Assembly (NCBI RefSeq): GCF_021155775.2
Contig: NC_060236.1
Span: forward strand, 18,154,519 to 18,218,518
Length of the DNA: 64,000 bases
Reading direction: 5' to 3'
From: Neodiprion pinetum
Taxonomy: Eukaryota > Arthropoda > Insecta > Hymenoptera > Diprionidae
Shown one piece after another: positions 48,914 through 61,400 of this stretch. Both the position numbers and the translations under genes were made by a program. The first letter of the stretch is position 1, and every line of letters starts with the position of its first letter. The notes under the pieces were generated by a model. That model ran no database searches. It was not told where the DNA came from and saw only the letters and a program-made list of their open reading frames with translations.

Positions 48914-49813
48914 GCTGATACAACCAAATGAGCACAATCGTAAAAATCAAGTTCGTATAGTAATTTAGTGCTATTTTGTCGCTGCATATATTTTTTTTTG
49001 AATTGAGATAGAGAAATTCACTGCTCATTTGTTGCTAACTTGTATAACTACTTTCAATTACGTCGTGCCGCCCATTTTCGAACAAATAAACATTTTGCCA
49101 ACTCGACACTAAACTTGGCACATCCACATTTCATTTTTACTTTTATTTTTACGTTCGCGTTTGGGCTTGCATTATTATTCTACGGAAAAAATAATTCGCT
49201 GAGATCAGCAAAGTTTAGTAGTAATAGATTTACAGCAATAATTTAAGCTGTCGAAGCAAAAGTTTTCCATACCTAGCTGTATGAAGTTTCAATACAGCAA
49301 ACCCGTTAGTTGAACTTGAAAAATTCGCGTTTCGTGTTTGCGTTTTTGTAGTTATTGTAGCGCAGTTTCTCCCGCGAGATAATGTGTTGTTTCGGCGTGG
49401 TTTGCGCAGCTTCTTCTGCGAGAGAGCAAGCAACGATGTTACTGGAGCGTGTAATGAAATTAATATTTCCGAAAACTTTAATAGGAAATTGCAGGAAGAA
49501 AAAAACGAACTGGTTGTACCAAGTTTTGACTTCAGTCGGCAAAACATTAATTTTTTTTTAATAATCAGCACAAAGAAATTGAAAATTGGGCAACAAATTA
49601 GCAACACAAGAGTAGTAAATTTTGACTCCCTGATTAGACGAGAAAAAAACATTTGAATGGTTGTGCTAGCTCAAGTATCAGTTCAATACAACCACCATTT
49701 GAAAAACAGTATATGCGGTAACAAAGTTGACGATAGCGTAACTATTTAGCAACAAAATAGCACTATACTAATATACTTTTTTTTTGTGACTGTGCTCATT
49801 TGGTTGTGTCGAC
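48914..49813. mobile_element. TTAA-flanked piggyBac-like MITE, 900 bp
   Basis: TTAA at 48910-48913 and 49814-49817. The left end GCTGATACAACCAAATGAGC and the inverted right end GTCGACACAACCAAATGAGC match at 16 of 20 bases; further in, AGTGCTATTTTGT also occurs inverted. Overlapping ORFs on both strands at 49230-49656 are unrelated to any known transposase I can recognise. Confidence 0.75.
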
Positions 49814-49817
49814 TTAA

Positions 49818-50519
49818 GCGGTTACATGGTTCTTGATCTTTCGAAAAATCCATTTTTTTAATAATTTTTTTCTTCAAATATAATAAAAGAGTTATTTTAA
49901 TCAAAATTAAGGTATATGAGAGAACAATATTTGAACTATATTACGTAGAATTTTTATCCAAAAATGTTGAAGATTCAGTCGTTCCGAACTTGTTTTTGGA
50001 GACCTAGTATTTCCGCGGTGGACACGATAGCTTCTGGTAGCTTCGTCTGAAATCAAAAACCAAATATTTTCGGTTAGTGAGTATAGCTAGAGAATGAACG
50101 AAGGAGATTTTTTTCTTCGATCACAACTTATTTGACAAGGCAATGCATAGTGTAAAATGTACCAAAAATCGTATTTTCTTGTAAAAAGCTCTGGCAAAAA
50201 TTCAAATGCGAATTTTTTCAAAAATCCTTCGTTCATTCACTAGCTATACTCACCTACTAACAGAAAATATTTGTTTTTTTTTTTTATGTCAGATGAAGCT
50301 AGCAGGTGGTATCGTGTCCGCCGCGGAAATACTTGGTCTCCGAAAACCAGTTCGGAACGACTGAATTTTCAGCATTTTTTGATAAAAATTTTACGTAATA
50401 TAGTTTGAATATCGTTCTTTCATATACCTTAAGTTTGATTAAAATAACTCTTTTATTATATTTGAAAAGTAATTATAGAAAAAATGGTGTTTTTGAAATT
50501 TAAAAATCCACGTAACCCC
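49818..50519. mobile_element. TTAA-flanked piggyBac-like MITE, 702 bp, abutting the previous one
   Basis: It lies between the TTAA at 49814-49817, shared with the element on its left, and the TTAA at 50520-50523. The ends GCGGTTACATGG and inverted GGGGTTACGTGG match at 10 of 12. The arms are long: the left half around 49860-50040 is mirrored in 50290-50480, for example AATAACTCTTTTATTATA and TCGTTCCGAAC. Confidence 0.85.
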
Positions 50520-50523
50520 TTAA

Positions 50524-52373
50524 TAGACGTTAATTAATACCATAGTTCAGCATTAATGATATTTCTATATACCAAACGTCTCAATGATAGAAATTTCAAT
50601 ACAAGATTGTCGACGTATGAATACAGTTGTGGCAAATATTGCGCTACGTTTAGCATCGGTGAGAAATAGGACGTCTTTCACTTATAGTGCCTCCTATAGT
50701 TTCTTGAATATACTTTCAATCTGCACTTTTCGATAAGGGTTAAAAACCATGCCAACGCATATTTTAAATCTCGATCGGATTATCAACGAGCTCGAAATAA
50801 TTACTTCTTAAAAATTCTGCATGAACTACTTGTTGCTCGGGAATTATAAACCGTGTAAATTTATTTGAACACGTTCCACACTGAAGATGAATTAGAAACA
50901 GGACAAGTGGGAGAATTCGCGACATCGCATCTATCGATTGTCTTCTCTAATTTGTCGAGAACATCGACCGGCGTTCTGATCGCCATGGCAACATTGTGTA
51001 ATTTGCACGTGTACGCGTGTAAGTGAAGGCGCAATGCGAGAATACGACCGTCCAGTAAGTGCTTCTTGTTAGACCTGTTTGACGTCGCTACATTACCAGC
51101 TCGCAACTAAGCACGCATACCTTTACCCTGTCTTTACGAGTCTGTACATGTGTGTTTTGTATACATGTGTAAACGCAGGTACCAACCAATGTAAACATAT
51201 CCATACATCGCGTCTTCCACGAAACTCGCATCACAAGCCTTTAGCATGACAATTGTAAAAATTATCTAGTCAAGGTATACATAACAACTGAATAACGATG
51301 ATTCGCGTTCTCAAGACGTAAATATTTTGAATACATCGAAACATGGCGACCAAAATCCACGGCGGAATACGCATTGAAATCAGTAAGCGTTGGTAAACAA
51401 CAGGCTTGAGTGCGTTGTAAACTAGCAATAACAGAATCGACGAAATTACGGACTCACTCGGAGCCGAATTTCGATAAGAAATTTCATCCTCAAATGTTCC
51501 TGCCCCTGAATTCAAGCGATTATTATGTTCACTTCGAGATCACGGAAACCACCGCCATGTTGCGTTGACATCGCATAATCGGTGGTCAGGCAGTCAGTGG
51601 TCAAGAGTCAGAACCCTTTCGTCGACTGCTACACGACCGTCGAATATTTGATACTGACGAAGGTGTTCCGATCTAAAGACTTACCGGCACCGCTCCTGGC
51701 ACTTCTGACATTATTCCTTCTTTGCTTTTTCTCCGACGTAGGACTCTTCACTAACATCTTACACTTCGTTCGTCCAATATTTAACATAACAAAAACCACA
51801 ACTGCACATTATTATTCATTTCGCGACCGCCATTTGCCAACTACGCTATAGCATACCATACTCTATCAATGTGTGCTATTATACTGTCCGACATTATGCT
51901 CTGGCTGCTAGAGCACCGAATATACCACTCTCTCTCCGTTCCCGACGTTTTTCTGGTCTTGGCCATCTCGCGGTTGATCGGTCGTTACGACGTCATGACG
52001 ACGCACTGCAGGGATCTGCCGAAAGCGGTCACGACGTTCAGCTGTTTTCAACTTTTACATCTTATATTCTCATTTGTTTGTTTTGTTTTTGTCCCGAAAT
52101 CAAACGATAGAAAACATTCCTTTTCTGTGCACTATTTTCGACGCAGCGTGCTTTAGTAGGTTATGATGGTTGTGTCATTTGCGAATTTCGTTAAGTTATC
52201 TACACGGATTCGAATTCTTTTTTCAGGCTTCCTACAGGCATTCACGATCACATCCGCAAACAAGCTACGGCTTAGTATCCATCGTCATACTCGAAAAAGC
52301 CCGCAAAGATGACTTGATACTAAATCTATGCTCGATACGTGTACCTCAACCTAAAAATAGACAAATGACCATC
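50524..52373. other. No gene recognised
   Basis: Contains several ORFs of 79-105 aa between 51580 and 52490 with hydrophobic stretches. The last one runs into the LTR at 52378. I see no family motif and no consistent splice pattern. Confidence 0.4.
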
Positions 52374-53457
52374 ACAGTGTTACGTGCCAGCCGGTATCCA
52401 CGGCGGTGCCCTCTCTGCGCCCTACCTGACCAGCGAGCAGTTACCATAAGAGAGCCTTGCGTGCTCTTACCGATAGTCGTAGATTAATACCAACACACAT
52501 AGTTACCATCATAACGTCCAAATTCTTATATCGATAGTTCTCATACGCTAGATTAACCGTTATTTTATCAGTCAAATTCATAACATACATGGTATATATA
52601 TTTTTTCCCATTTAACCGTTATACCTTTCAACATTAGCTTTCACATAAAACCTTTGATTTACGATCTCAACCGTAATAACCCAAAGTAATAAACACCTGC
52701 AATAGTTAAGATAATCGAGTAGACTAAACACCGGAAACGTGGGAAGAGAAATCACGAATAGTTCACAGAGAAAGAAACCCTTATTCTCAGAATTCAGGAT
52801 AGCGCCTTCATTTTAATGATGATAAGACCAATTAGCGCTTCGCCGCTTGCTTCCCTAAGCCAACCACCTCGCGCTAATCCACCACCGAGATCTCATGCAC
52901 GAACCAGAAACCTTACCCCCAATTATTCCATCATCCTTAACCAATCATCCGGGACCCGCGAGAAACCGTGACTCCTTTTGAACTCCTCCTACTTTCCCTC
53001 TAATCCAACCCTTCCAGAAAACAGAATAGCATACAAAAATTTCAGACATCATAGAAAACAGATCAGAACTCTACCGAAATCCTAGAATCAAATCACATTA
53101 TAATTAATTCAGAACCTCCGAGACTTATTAACAGTTTGTCACTGCGATAGTGATTAACACCAATCCGTACCGCAATTGTAAATCTACCACAGAGAACTAG
53201 AAGGAGATTGTTAATAAATGTGTAATTAACCCAAGTGTTGTCATAAATAATTATTTCAATCACGCATAGTGATGGTTGGCACGAGCCTTACCTAACAAAC
53301 TCTCAGAATTGTAGGCAAGTTGAACGAGAAGATCTGAGGAGCTGATCAGCGGATTCCCGAGATTTACATATACCAACTGCGTAAGTCAGGAGAACAATTT
53401 AAATCACGCGGCGAATCAGAATCGACTCGAAACGTTCCTCTCGGAACGTAACAACAG
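52374..53457. mobile_element. Solo LTR of a retrotransposon with 4-bp target duplication
   Basis: The LTR body is 52378-53453, 1076 bp. It begins TGTTACGT and ends ACGTAACA, an exact 8-bp inverted terminus of TG...CA type. ACAG directly flanks it on both sides (52374-52377 and 53454-53457). AATAAA-type signals lie inside, near 53214. No internal gag/pol sequence or second LTR is next to it, so it is best read as a solo LTR. A 4-bp duplication fits Gypsy-type elements. Confidence 0.7.
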
Positions 53458-53466
53458 TAAACACAC

Positions 53467-53919
53467 ATGAAGACTAGACTAAAGGAGTGGACACAGCATA
53501 GGAGAATAAGTAGTAACGGCGTCCTCAAAAAACCGTCCTGCAATTAGTTCTCCGCTCTGCCACTAGCATCGCATGGGTCGAAAAGATCGTAAATATAGTA
53601 ATAAAATTAGTCCACACGATGAAAGTGACCGATCCGCGGTAGAATGAAAAGTGACGCACCTATATTGGAGGTTAAGGAGACTATTTTTGTGTGTTCGTAT
53701 GTTCAATTCGTTTGTTGTCTGGGAGCATTACATCGATGTTTATCCTAATGTTTCAGCTTATTTTTAATCTACGAAATTTGATTCACCCATTTTAATAAAC
53801 ATAATAAATTAATTAACACTGCACATTAATAACAAAAAGTTTTACACAGGTAAACATAAACACTGCACGAATTTTGCCACATTGAGGTTCGGAAATAAGT
53901 AGTAACAGTATGTCTGATC

Positions 53920-53950
<31 letters not shown>

Positions 53951-54047
53951 GACTACCATCTATTTGATCGCAGCGCCGCCGTTTTAGCCAGGATTTCGTG
54001 TACATTTCTGAAGCACGCTGTGTCCACTCCTTTACTCTAGTCTCCAT
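53467..54047. mobile_element. Inverted-repeat element next to the solo LTR
   Basis: The left arm 53467-53497 (including CTAAAGGAGTGGACACAGC) and the right arm 54017-54047 (its inverted counterpart) match at about 28 of 31 bases. The interior holds a (TA)n tract at 53923-53950. No ORF. Confidence 0.65.
53923..53950. repeat. (TA)n microsatellite
   Basis: An uninterrupted AT dinucleotide run of 28 bases. Confidence 0.85.
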
Positions 54048-54105
54048 GGTAACACATTTCGTTTCAGACATAGAATAAGTCTATGGTTTCAAATCTGGAA
54101 ACCCT

Positions 54106-54229
54106 GGGCTGAGTTCAGAAACCTTACCCGAGTGAACTCGGATATCATACTGTCTCTGACTAACGCATGAGATTAAACGAAGACACAACGATACTCGAGT
54201 CACTCGAGTAAGGTTTCTGAACTCAGCCC
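54106..54229. repeat. 124-bp palindromic MITE
   Basis: GGGCTGAGTTCAGAAACCTT at the left is repeated inverted at the right end, followed on both arms by ACTCGAGTGA-like sequence. A compact hairpin element without coding content. Confidence 0.8.
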
Positions 54230-57161
54230 TGGCGGTTGACTTTACTTTGTCAAAAATTAGAATGTTAAGTTTCTGATATCAAGAGAATCGAGTTAATAAA
54301 CATAATAACATTATCATCATGCATGGTGTATAACTATAACTATTGTCATATTTGTAGAGCAGGAAATTAATATAAATTAGCCCAGGTTACGATATAAAGA
54401 AAGTTTTTTCAGAATATACTGCATTTACTTTATCATCCTAATTACCCTATTAACCTAACCCATTGATTGAAAATCCCAAAATTTCCCTTGCCTGAAGATT
54501 AGACTCCAGCAGGAAAATTCTTGTAAAACAAATGACAAAAGAAAAACAGAATCATAAAATTGGTGTCGAAATATACAGATGCAAGTTAAACTCCACAAAC
54601 TCCACTTACTCATACATCTGTTTTCAAAGCAACCTTCTGGCACACTTAATTACTTCACTGGAAACTTCGATTTAAAATACGACATAAACAATCTCAAAAG
54701 TTACGAGCCAATATGTGATCTGGAATATGAACTTCAACATTCAATTGATCTGACAATCTCAAAAGGCTTCACTCAATATCCCCACCGGTGACATCTCTTG
54801 TAATATACAGATAAGTTTCATGTAAAATTGACTGTCGAAGGGCCTTTACTACAAATACGTAAATTTTACTTATTATATAGACAACGCATCCTTACTCAAG
54901 TTTGATGTCAGGAGATTTCTATATCCAGTTTCAAGTCCAATCCCATGCGGGGTCTCATTCGATTAGGGTAAAATTGTATTCAGGTGAGATGGATAGGATA
55001 GAGTTTTATGTTGCATTTATTTTACCAGCATTGACTGCAGTTCAGTTCATTCCGTAGCTTAAAGTAAACTATCAATATTCAAGACAATACACTAATATAA
55101 TAAGCTCACAAAAGAAAGGGACTCCTTGTGTGTGTTTGTTATTCATTGAGAGATATACATTGTTAATAACAGTACACAAAACCAAAAATTTACAAGGACA
55201 AATATTTAAAAGGATAAAACAGCCTCACTGCCAGGGGTAGGCGGGTAGGTATATGATCTATAATATATGCACTCAAGTACCAGGATAGTAATTATTATAT
55301 GAAATACAATATGCAAAAAGATTCACACACAACAATTATGCAAAAATAGATATATCATCGTTACACATTGGAAATTTCAAACAAACACTCTGCGCCCAAC
55401 AACCGTGAATTTCAAACTTTAATTACGGTCACGTTTTCTATGCCTCCCAATTTCGATTTCTTTTCATAAAACATCGGAGGCCTGTCAGTTATTCGTCATT
55501 ATAATAATACTGCCATCATTTCATTGCACCGTGTTTTGTGATTTGAGTGTTATTTTTTTAATTATTTATATTCATTTACTCTTCTTCCCCGTTGATCTTA
55601 CTTTTTCAGAAGGTTTCTTACTTTTTTCTATTTTTTTTTTTTTTCATCATTATTCCTTTTCTTTTCTATCCTTGCAAAATTTCAGCCTTTCGTCATTGTT
55701 AGATCATCGTTAATGATAACAATAATAAACACTATCATTATTTATTTGAATTTTCCTATTCATTGGCTATGAAACATCCTGAATATAGGTGCGTCATAGC
55801 ACATTTTAAATGTGGAAAAAATATTTCATGGCTTGCTGCGTGCACGTATCGCCCTTTTCTAACTGCCGTTGACGATGAATATTTCTACACATTAGGTATC
55901 TCTAAAATGTCTCATTTCAGTGGTTCTTATCATTCAATGTTTCTCCTCATCAAATCAAAATGCAAGAAGAATCTATTATTCAGCTTTCTATGCACTGGAA
56001 TTAAAACGGCTGCAATCAAAACTGCGATGTCAGACATAATTTTGAAAAATTGGAACAAAATTTCTTACATTAGAAACATACCCAAATTTGACATTCCGAA
56101 ACATGAATTTGTGTTTCAAACTCCCCATCACGACCTAGCAGATTGATACAGCACATTCACAGCCATCATAAAGTTGAATAATCTACTTTTACTCGACATC
56201 TTAGAACAAGTAAAACGGAAATCCTCAGCATAATAAAGGCCATGCTGCTTTTAAATCAAAAGCTGATCATGAGATCGGGTATGAGCCAATAAGAATAGTC
56301 TTCAACTTGAAACAAAAAACAGCTCTTTTCTCTTCATGAAACAATGCAACGTGTATAATTGTCTACAAGGCTCAAATCTGGACATTTCATTATATGACAT
56401 AATCCTATTACTCCTATTAGATTTGGTAATGAAAGATACGGCCAACTTTTTTTCAAATTTCGCAAAGAGTTTTTTGGTCTCAAATTGTTCTTCTTTCTTT
56501 ATTCTCGACTTCAGAAATATTTTTCAAAGCCCACCAGAATACGACATTTGAAACACATCCAATATGAGCGAAGCTGCCGAATGGGTAATTTTATTGAATT
56601 ATTATTATTATTATCTTGCGCTTATAGAAACTATGTAAAACACGTGATAGAATATAGTGAATTAGTCATCACAGAAGCATTATATTTATTGTAATAATTA
56701 TTATATTTTATATATATACTCCATATGTATATTTGTGTTAATATAGTGTTGGTTTTTTTCATAATTTTTTTCCCTTTTCTCAGCGTTCTAATATTATTAT
56801 AATTGAGTACAAAACGTTTCAAGTTTCAAGCCTAGTATAAAGCATCATACGAATTTATTTACTATACTTATCATCATCCTCGCGATTGATTTGTGTATCT
56901 TTTTTTTATACCTCGTATCATATTATTCGTTTATTTATTTTTATACTCTCCTTTCACGCGCTTTTCTTCCTCTTATCTCCATATTAGACGCATTATTCAA
57001 GTATTAAGCCAGCAGTGTAAAATTATTGTATTAGTTTTTTAAATTTAGTCTCTCACGTCTAATCATCAGCAGTATGCAGGTTTTATTATCGCGTTATTTA
57101 TTATCTCCTTGTAGCGGTAATTCTTTTTAGCAATATTCCTCAGTTAGGTATCATCATTACA

Positions 57162-57196
<35 letters not shown>

Positions 57197-58296
57197 AGTT
57201 TTTATTAGTAGTGATTTTTTTTTATTACTTATGTTGTCACTATTTGTTGTTGATGATGATAATAATAATAACAATAACGGATAAACATAAATAACAAAGA
57301 AATTATAATAATAAAAGTATAGATTTATTTCTTCAGTTTCATACTATGATATCGATTAATCTCCTGCGAACGCTTGAAAAATTTTCTTCAGCTTATTTTG
57401 CATTTCTTTTCCAAATTTTTTTTACGATCATTCGCAGAAAAAAATACAAAATTCGTATCAAAATAGGTGAAAATTATGAAAGGAAAACACTTAATATTAA
57501 TAGTATAATAATGATATGATAACTTAAATTCAAAGCTTTATAACTATAATGAAACAAAAGGAAACAAAGTAAAATTGTTACGTAACTATAAATACATTTA
57601 GATGCGCGATTTTTTTTTTCTTTTTGTGAATAAGTTTCATTTTGTCACAAGCATAAAAATTAAACTGTTATTTTAATGGTTATCAATAGTGATTCCATCT
57701 ATATTTCGCAGGCGATTATATCGTTACTTTGTTCTGTAAAAAGCGATAAAGTTATGTAGAGGATATTCACTGAAGTCCTTCCTGATTGTAAACGTGGCCT
57801 CTTCATTTTTCGTATTTAATTCACGAAATAGAACACAACCAAAGGTAAAATAAATAAAAAATGCACGAAATTGAAAATGACTATATTTAAAAATTATATG
57901 AATGGCTAGATAATCATCTTGGTATGTTTTTGAACAACTTCGACTCAATAATTCGGTACTGGAAAAAGATTATAATCCAAGCGATCACTGGTGACGATTG
58001 AAAAAATGAAAGCGTAATTTCGAAGAGAAAAATGAAACACAGTAGCAGGTAACGCGAAGTGAATCAAAAAAGAATGAAATTGTAACCCATCAACTCGTCG
58101 AATCGTCTGTAAATATTTGTCATGAGATTCGAACATCGCCGAAAGCTGACGTTACCATCATCACAAATCATCCTCCCCATTCATTACGTGTAATAAATCC
58201 TCTGCGGGTTATCAGTACGAATTCGCTACACACATCATGGTGGGAACAATCATTACGCCCTAGCAAAATATATTTATAGAACATTGGAAAATGATA
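54230..58296. other. AT-rich stretch downstream of the stathmin stop; possible long 3' UTR
   Basis: No recognisable protein. It holds an ATT trinucleotide repeat (57162-57194) and many TTTATT hexamers, which are AATAAA on the minus strand. Neuronal genes often have long AT-rich 3' UTRs, so part of this may be transcribed with stathmin. Plus-strand ORFs at 55763-56146 and elsewhere show no family signature. Confidence 0.35.
57162..57194. repeat. (ATT)n microsatellite
   Basis: Eleven ATT units in a row. Confidence 0.9.
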
Positions 58297-58302
58297 TTTA
58301 TT
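58297..58302 (-). promoter_or_regulatory. Candidate poly(A) signal of the stathmin gene
   Basis: AATAAA on the minus strand, 28 bases downstream of the TAA. It would give a very short 3' UTR. AT-rich DNA downstream to about 55 kb holds many more copies, so a long 3' UTR is equally possible. Confidence 0.3.
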
Positions 58303-58329
58303 ATTAAATGAGAAAGGGAAAGAGGAAAT

Positions 58330-58443
58330 TTAACCAGAGCTGGCAGTCTCCTTTTCCACCGGCGAGCTTGGCTGATCCCCTGTTTTTGATTCTTGTCCAG
58401 CAAGTGCTGCTTTGTTCTGCCTCACTATCTCAGCACGTCTCTC
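58330..58443 (-). CDS. stai: Stathmin terminal coding exon with stop codon
   Basis: This exon holds 37 codons plus TAA. The acceptor is ACAAAAG before GAG, with a branch-like GACTAAT about 25 bases upstream and a poor pyrimidine tract. It starts ERRAEIVRQNKAALAGQ, which finishes the helix, then a short polar tail with Pro, Ser and acidic residues ending VEKETASSG. In phase 0 it joins directly to exon C, which fixes the frame. A minus-strand AATAAA at 58297-58302 lies 28 bases after the stop; many more occur further down, so the real 3' end is unresolved. Confidence 0.87.
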   Translation of the reverse strand, partial: ERRAEIVRQNKAALAGQESKTGDQPSSPVEKETASSG

Positions 58444-61400
58444 CTTTTGTAACAGGCAATTATTAGTCAACATCATTAACAAGAAGTAACACACTCAGCC
58501 AATAAATAATACCTCAACTGTGCATACGTCGCTTCTTTGTCGACTGCGGCTTTCTTTTTCCATCAAACTGAAGGATATTAAAATTCAATAGACCAATGAA
58601 ATTTTTTATCTATGTTACGGTTTGTTACCAAAAAATTCTATGAAAATTGTTACAATAACGTTTTAAACATTGTCCGCTTGAAAACAATTATTTAATTTGA
58701 GCACAGTTGTCGATAAGACATTTCACTCAACAGTTTTTCTGCGTGCAGATTTGGCGATTTTAGTGTACAACAACAGCTACTCTGTAATTTTTCTCTGTAA
58801 ATCTACTTTCGCAAAAATTTAATCGAAATCACAGGACACTTAATAATCTGGGGTGAAACACGTCTATCAAAATTACATCTGAAGACTTGAAGATAGAATT
58901 TTTTTATCATATCCAACCACCTTTTCTACAATATGTGGTTGCAATGATGATAAACAATTTATCAAAAAAAATGCACCTCTGAACAAGTAGAGATCAACCA
59001 TTTGAAGATCATTACACAATGTCTTAAATTGATAAAGTACTTTAGAAGATGGTTAAAAATACCAAAAAGATCGATGGAAAAAGTGGGCCAATCGCCATAT
59101 AGAGACGCGTACACAATTTTCAAGCGACACACTATTTTGCTACCTAGTTTACAAGCCAGCCCAAAGCCGTAGGTCTTAGTGTGTTAATTTTTCACTATTT
59201 CAGCTACATAATAGCTAAACCATGTATCTATATACATGACCGATGATTCATTCAATGACCCAGAATTTTAACAGTGCAAAATATTTCTCTGAAGCGCAGT
59301 TTCATCGAACAAAATTTTGTGTGTGCATACTTTATTAAAAATTTTGTAAAATTCTGCGCATTGTGACTTTCATACAAAGTTTTTCAAATCAAGCCTCAGA
59401 GATACATGTAATTTTGGCAAAAGATAAATTTTAATAAGAATAATATACTTTGGAACGAAAAATCGATTCTAAGATATTCTGCTGAGAGTATGACAATTGG
59501 AATTTTTCTAAAGCATGTTAGAAAATGTAGGAAAAATTTATTTCCCAAATTTTCACCAAAGTTGACTAATATAAACGTGCACACGGAAATTTCTACACAT
59601 GTATTACCGATTTTGATGTATTTGAAAGTTTTTTTGTTTTTCGCATCAAGTTAGCCATTGATGAAATCATCTAATTTCCAAACAGTTAAAGTCTGTAATT
59701 TTTGAGCCTAGACTTTCTCAAAAACTCCAAATTCATTCCTTACATTGTCAATATTTTACTAAAATACGCAATCAACCGAGAAATGCACGATCAAAAAGCG
59801 TAATTCCAAAATCACCAGTGATGAAAAACATTTAATATTTCATAGAAGCGATTTGAAAATGCTTCATTAAATTTAAGATCTTTTAGCTCAGATTGAATTT
59901 CTATGAATCTTAAGCAGTTATTCTACAAAAATTTTAAAACTGATATCATGACGAAGTATAATAAATCAAAGTTGATAGATTGCGGACTTTAAGTCGAGGG
60001 AAATAAGTATTCTCGATCCAATTGACAGTGTTGATTTTGAAATGCATCGCTAGGCTCAAAAATTCTCCAAACAGCCTAAACTATTTGCTTTCGAATATTA
60101 TGTTTCATAAAAAAAATTTTCATGTGTGTGTGTACATTGTGTAGTGAAATCACGAAAGAAAAACTTCCTCATCTATTTCTGCATAACAGCGATTAAAAAT
60201 TTATCAAAATTGTCGCGTTAACTAGTTTACAAATGATCAAATAAACAGATTTTCAAACAGATAGAATTCAACTAGAAGAAACAGAGAGCCTAACACTCTT
60301 GCGAACCCTATTTTCTGCCAAATTTCAGTGTCTCAAGTTTCATGCATTACAGAAAAAGATTCTTGCTTGAGAAATGATTCAGACAAATGTAAGGAATAGA
60401 GTATACAAACGATCGTTTAAATGCTCTAACAATAAGCATCGCAATATGTGATTCAGATTAAAAATTTCTCTTTGTTAAAACGTACCATAATGAGACGGTT
60501 TATGTACAACAGCAAAACGTAACACAGTGTTTGAATTTCTTGAGACCAACTGAAAATCTCTTACGTATGTGTATAAGATTTCCCTTCAACGAATTCACAG
60601 ATTAAAAAAAAAACTTGTACACATGTCAATCTAGCAATCGATTAGAAAATTACAGTTGGCTTGGTGTAAAAAAGAAAAAACAACATTTCTAAGACCGCAA
60701 CAATTAAAGAAACGAATTTATACAGATGGATATATTATACAATGTACAATTTGATGAATACTAACGGATACCAAAGTTGACAGGAAAAAAACATATCAAA
60801 TTAACAAAAAAAAAAAAATAAGAGTTGTTAGCTGAACAAAATTTTAATCATAAAAATTAAGATCTCTAGAACGGAATAATTGTCGGGTTTCAACATTCGT
60901 ACGAGTTGAAGAAAATGTTTAGTTGAAATCTGAGGCTTTCAGACCCTTTGAAATATAACAACGAGCCAAAGAATGTACGTTGAAATAGGATCTCTTTTAA
61001 CACGCCAAGTTCTAGGCAGGCATCAAAAAACATACAACACACAAAATATCTATGTATGACAGCGCAACATGCATAAAAATGTATCGTATTTTGAACCTGT
61101 AAAGTATCGTCTGAAATTCGTAGAATAATAAAATAATATCACAATGGTAATGAATAAAAAACCAAAAATATACTAGATAGTCTAGAAAACATGTGGAATA
61201 ACCGTTGTATGAATAAATAAATATTATTAACATTTGTGATGGTAAATAAGCGGACAAGTGCCTAATTTCTGGTGTAAAATAGATGGATGAGATACACAGC
61301 GAAATAAAATTGAGAATTTAAGGACAAAAATAATATGTGATAACGATGACAACAAAAGTAAAAAAACAAGAAGCATCGTTGACGAGAATTTATCAATTTC

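Noticed and set aside
49230..49652. 140-aa minus-strand ORF overlapping a 90-aa plus-strand ORF
   Set aside because: It lies within a MITE and shows no transposase motif; it starts in low-complexity sequence.
51582..52487. Series of ORFs that might be membrane-protein exons
   Set aside because: Hydrophobic runs only. The ORFs overlap in different frames, and the last enters the solo LTR.
55763..56146. 127-aa plus-strand ORF downstream of stathmin
   Set aside because: No family motif, ordinary AT-rich composition, and no upstream promoter or splice pattern found. Could not be supported as a gene.
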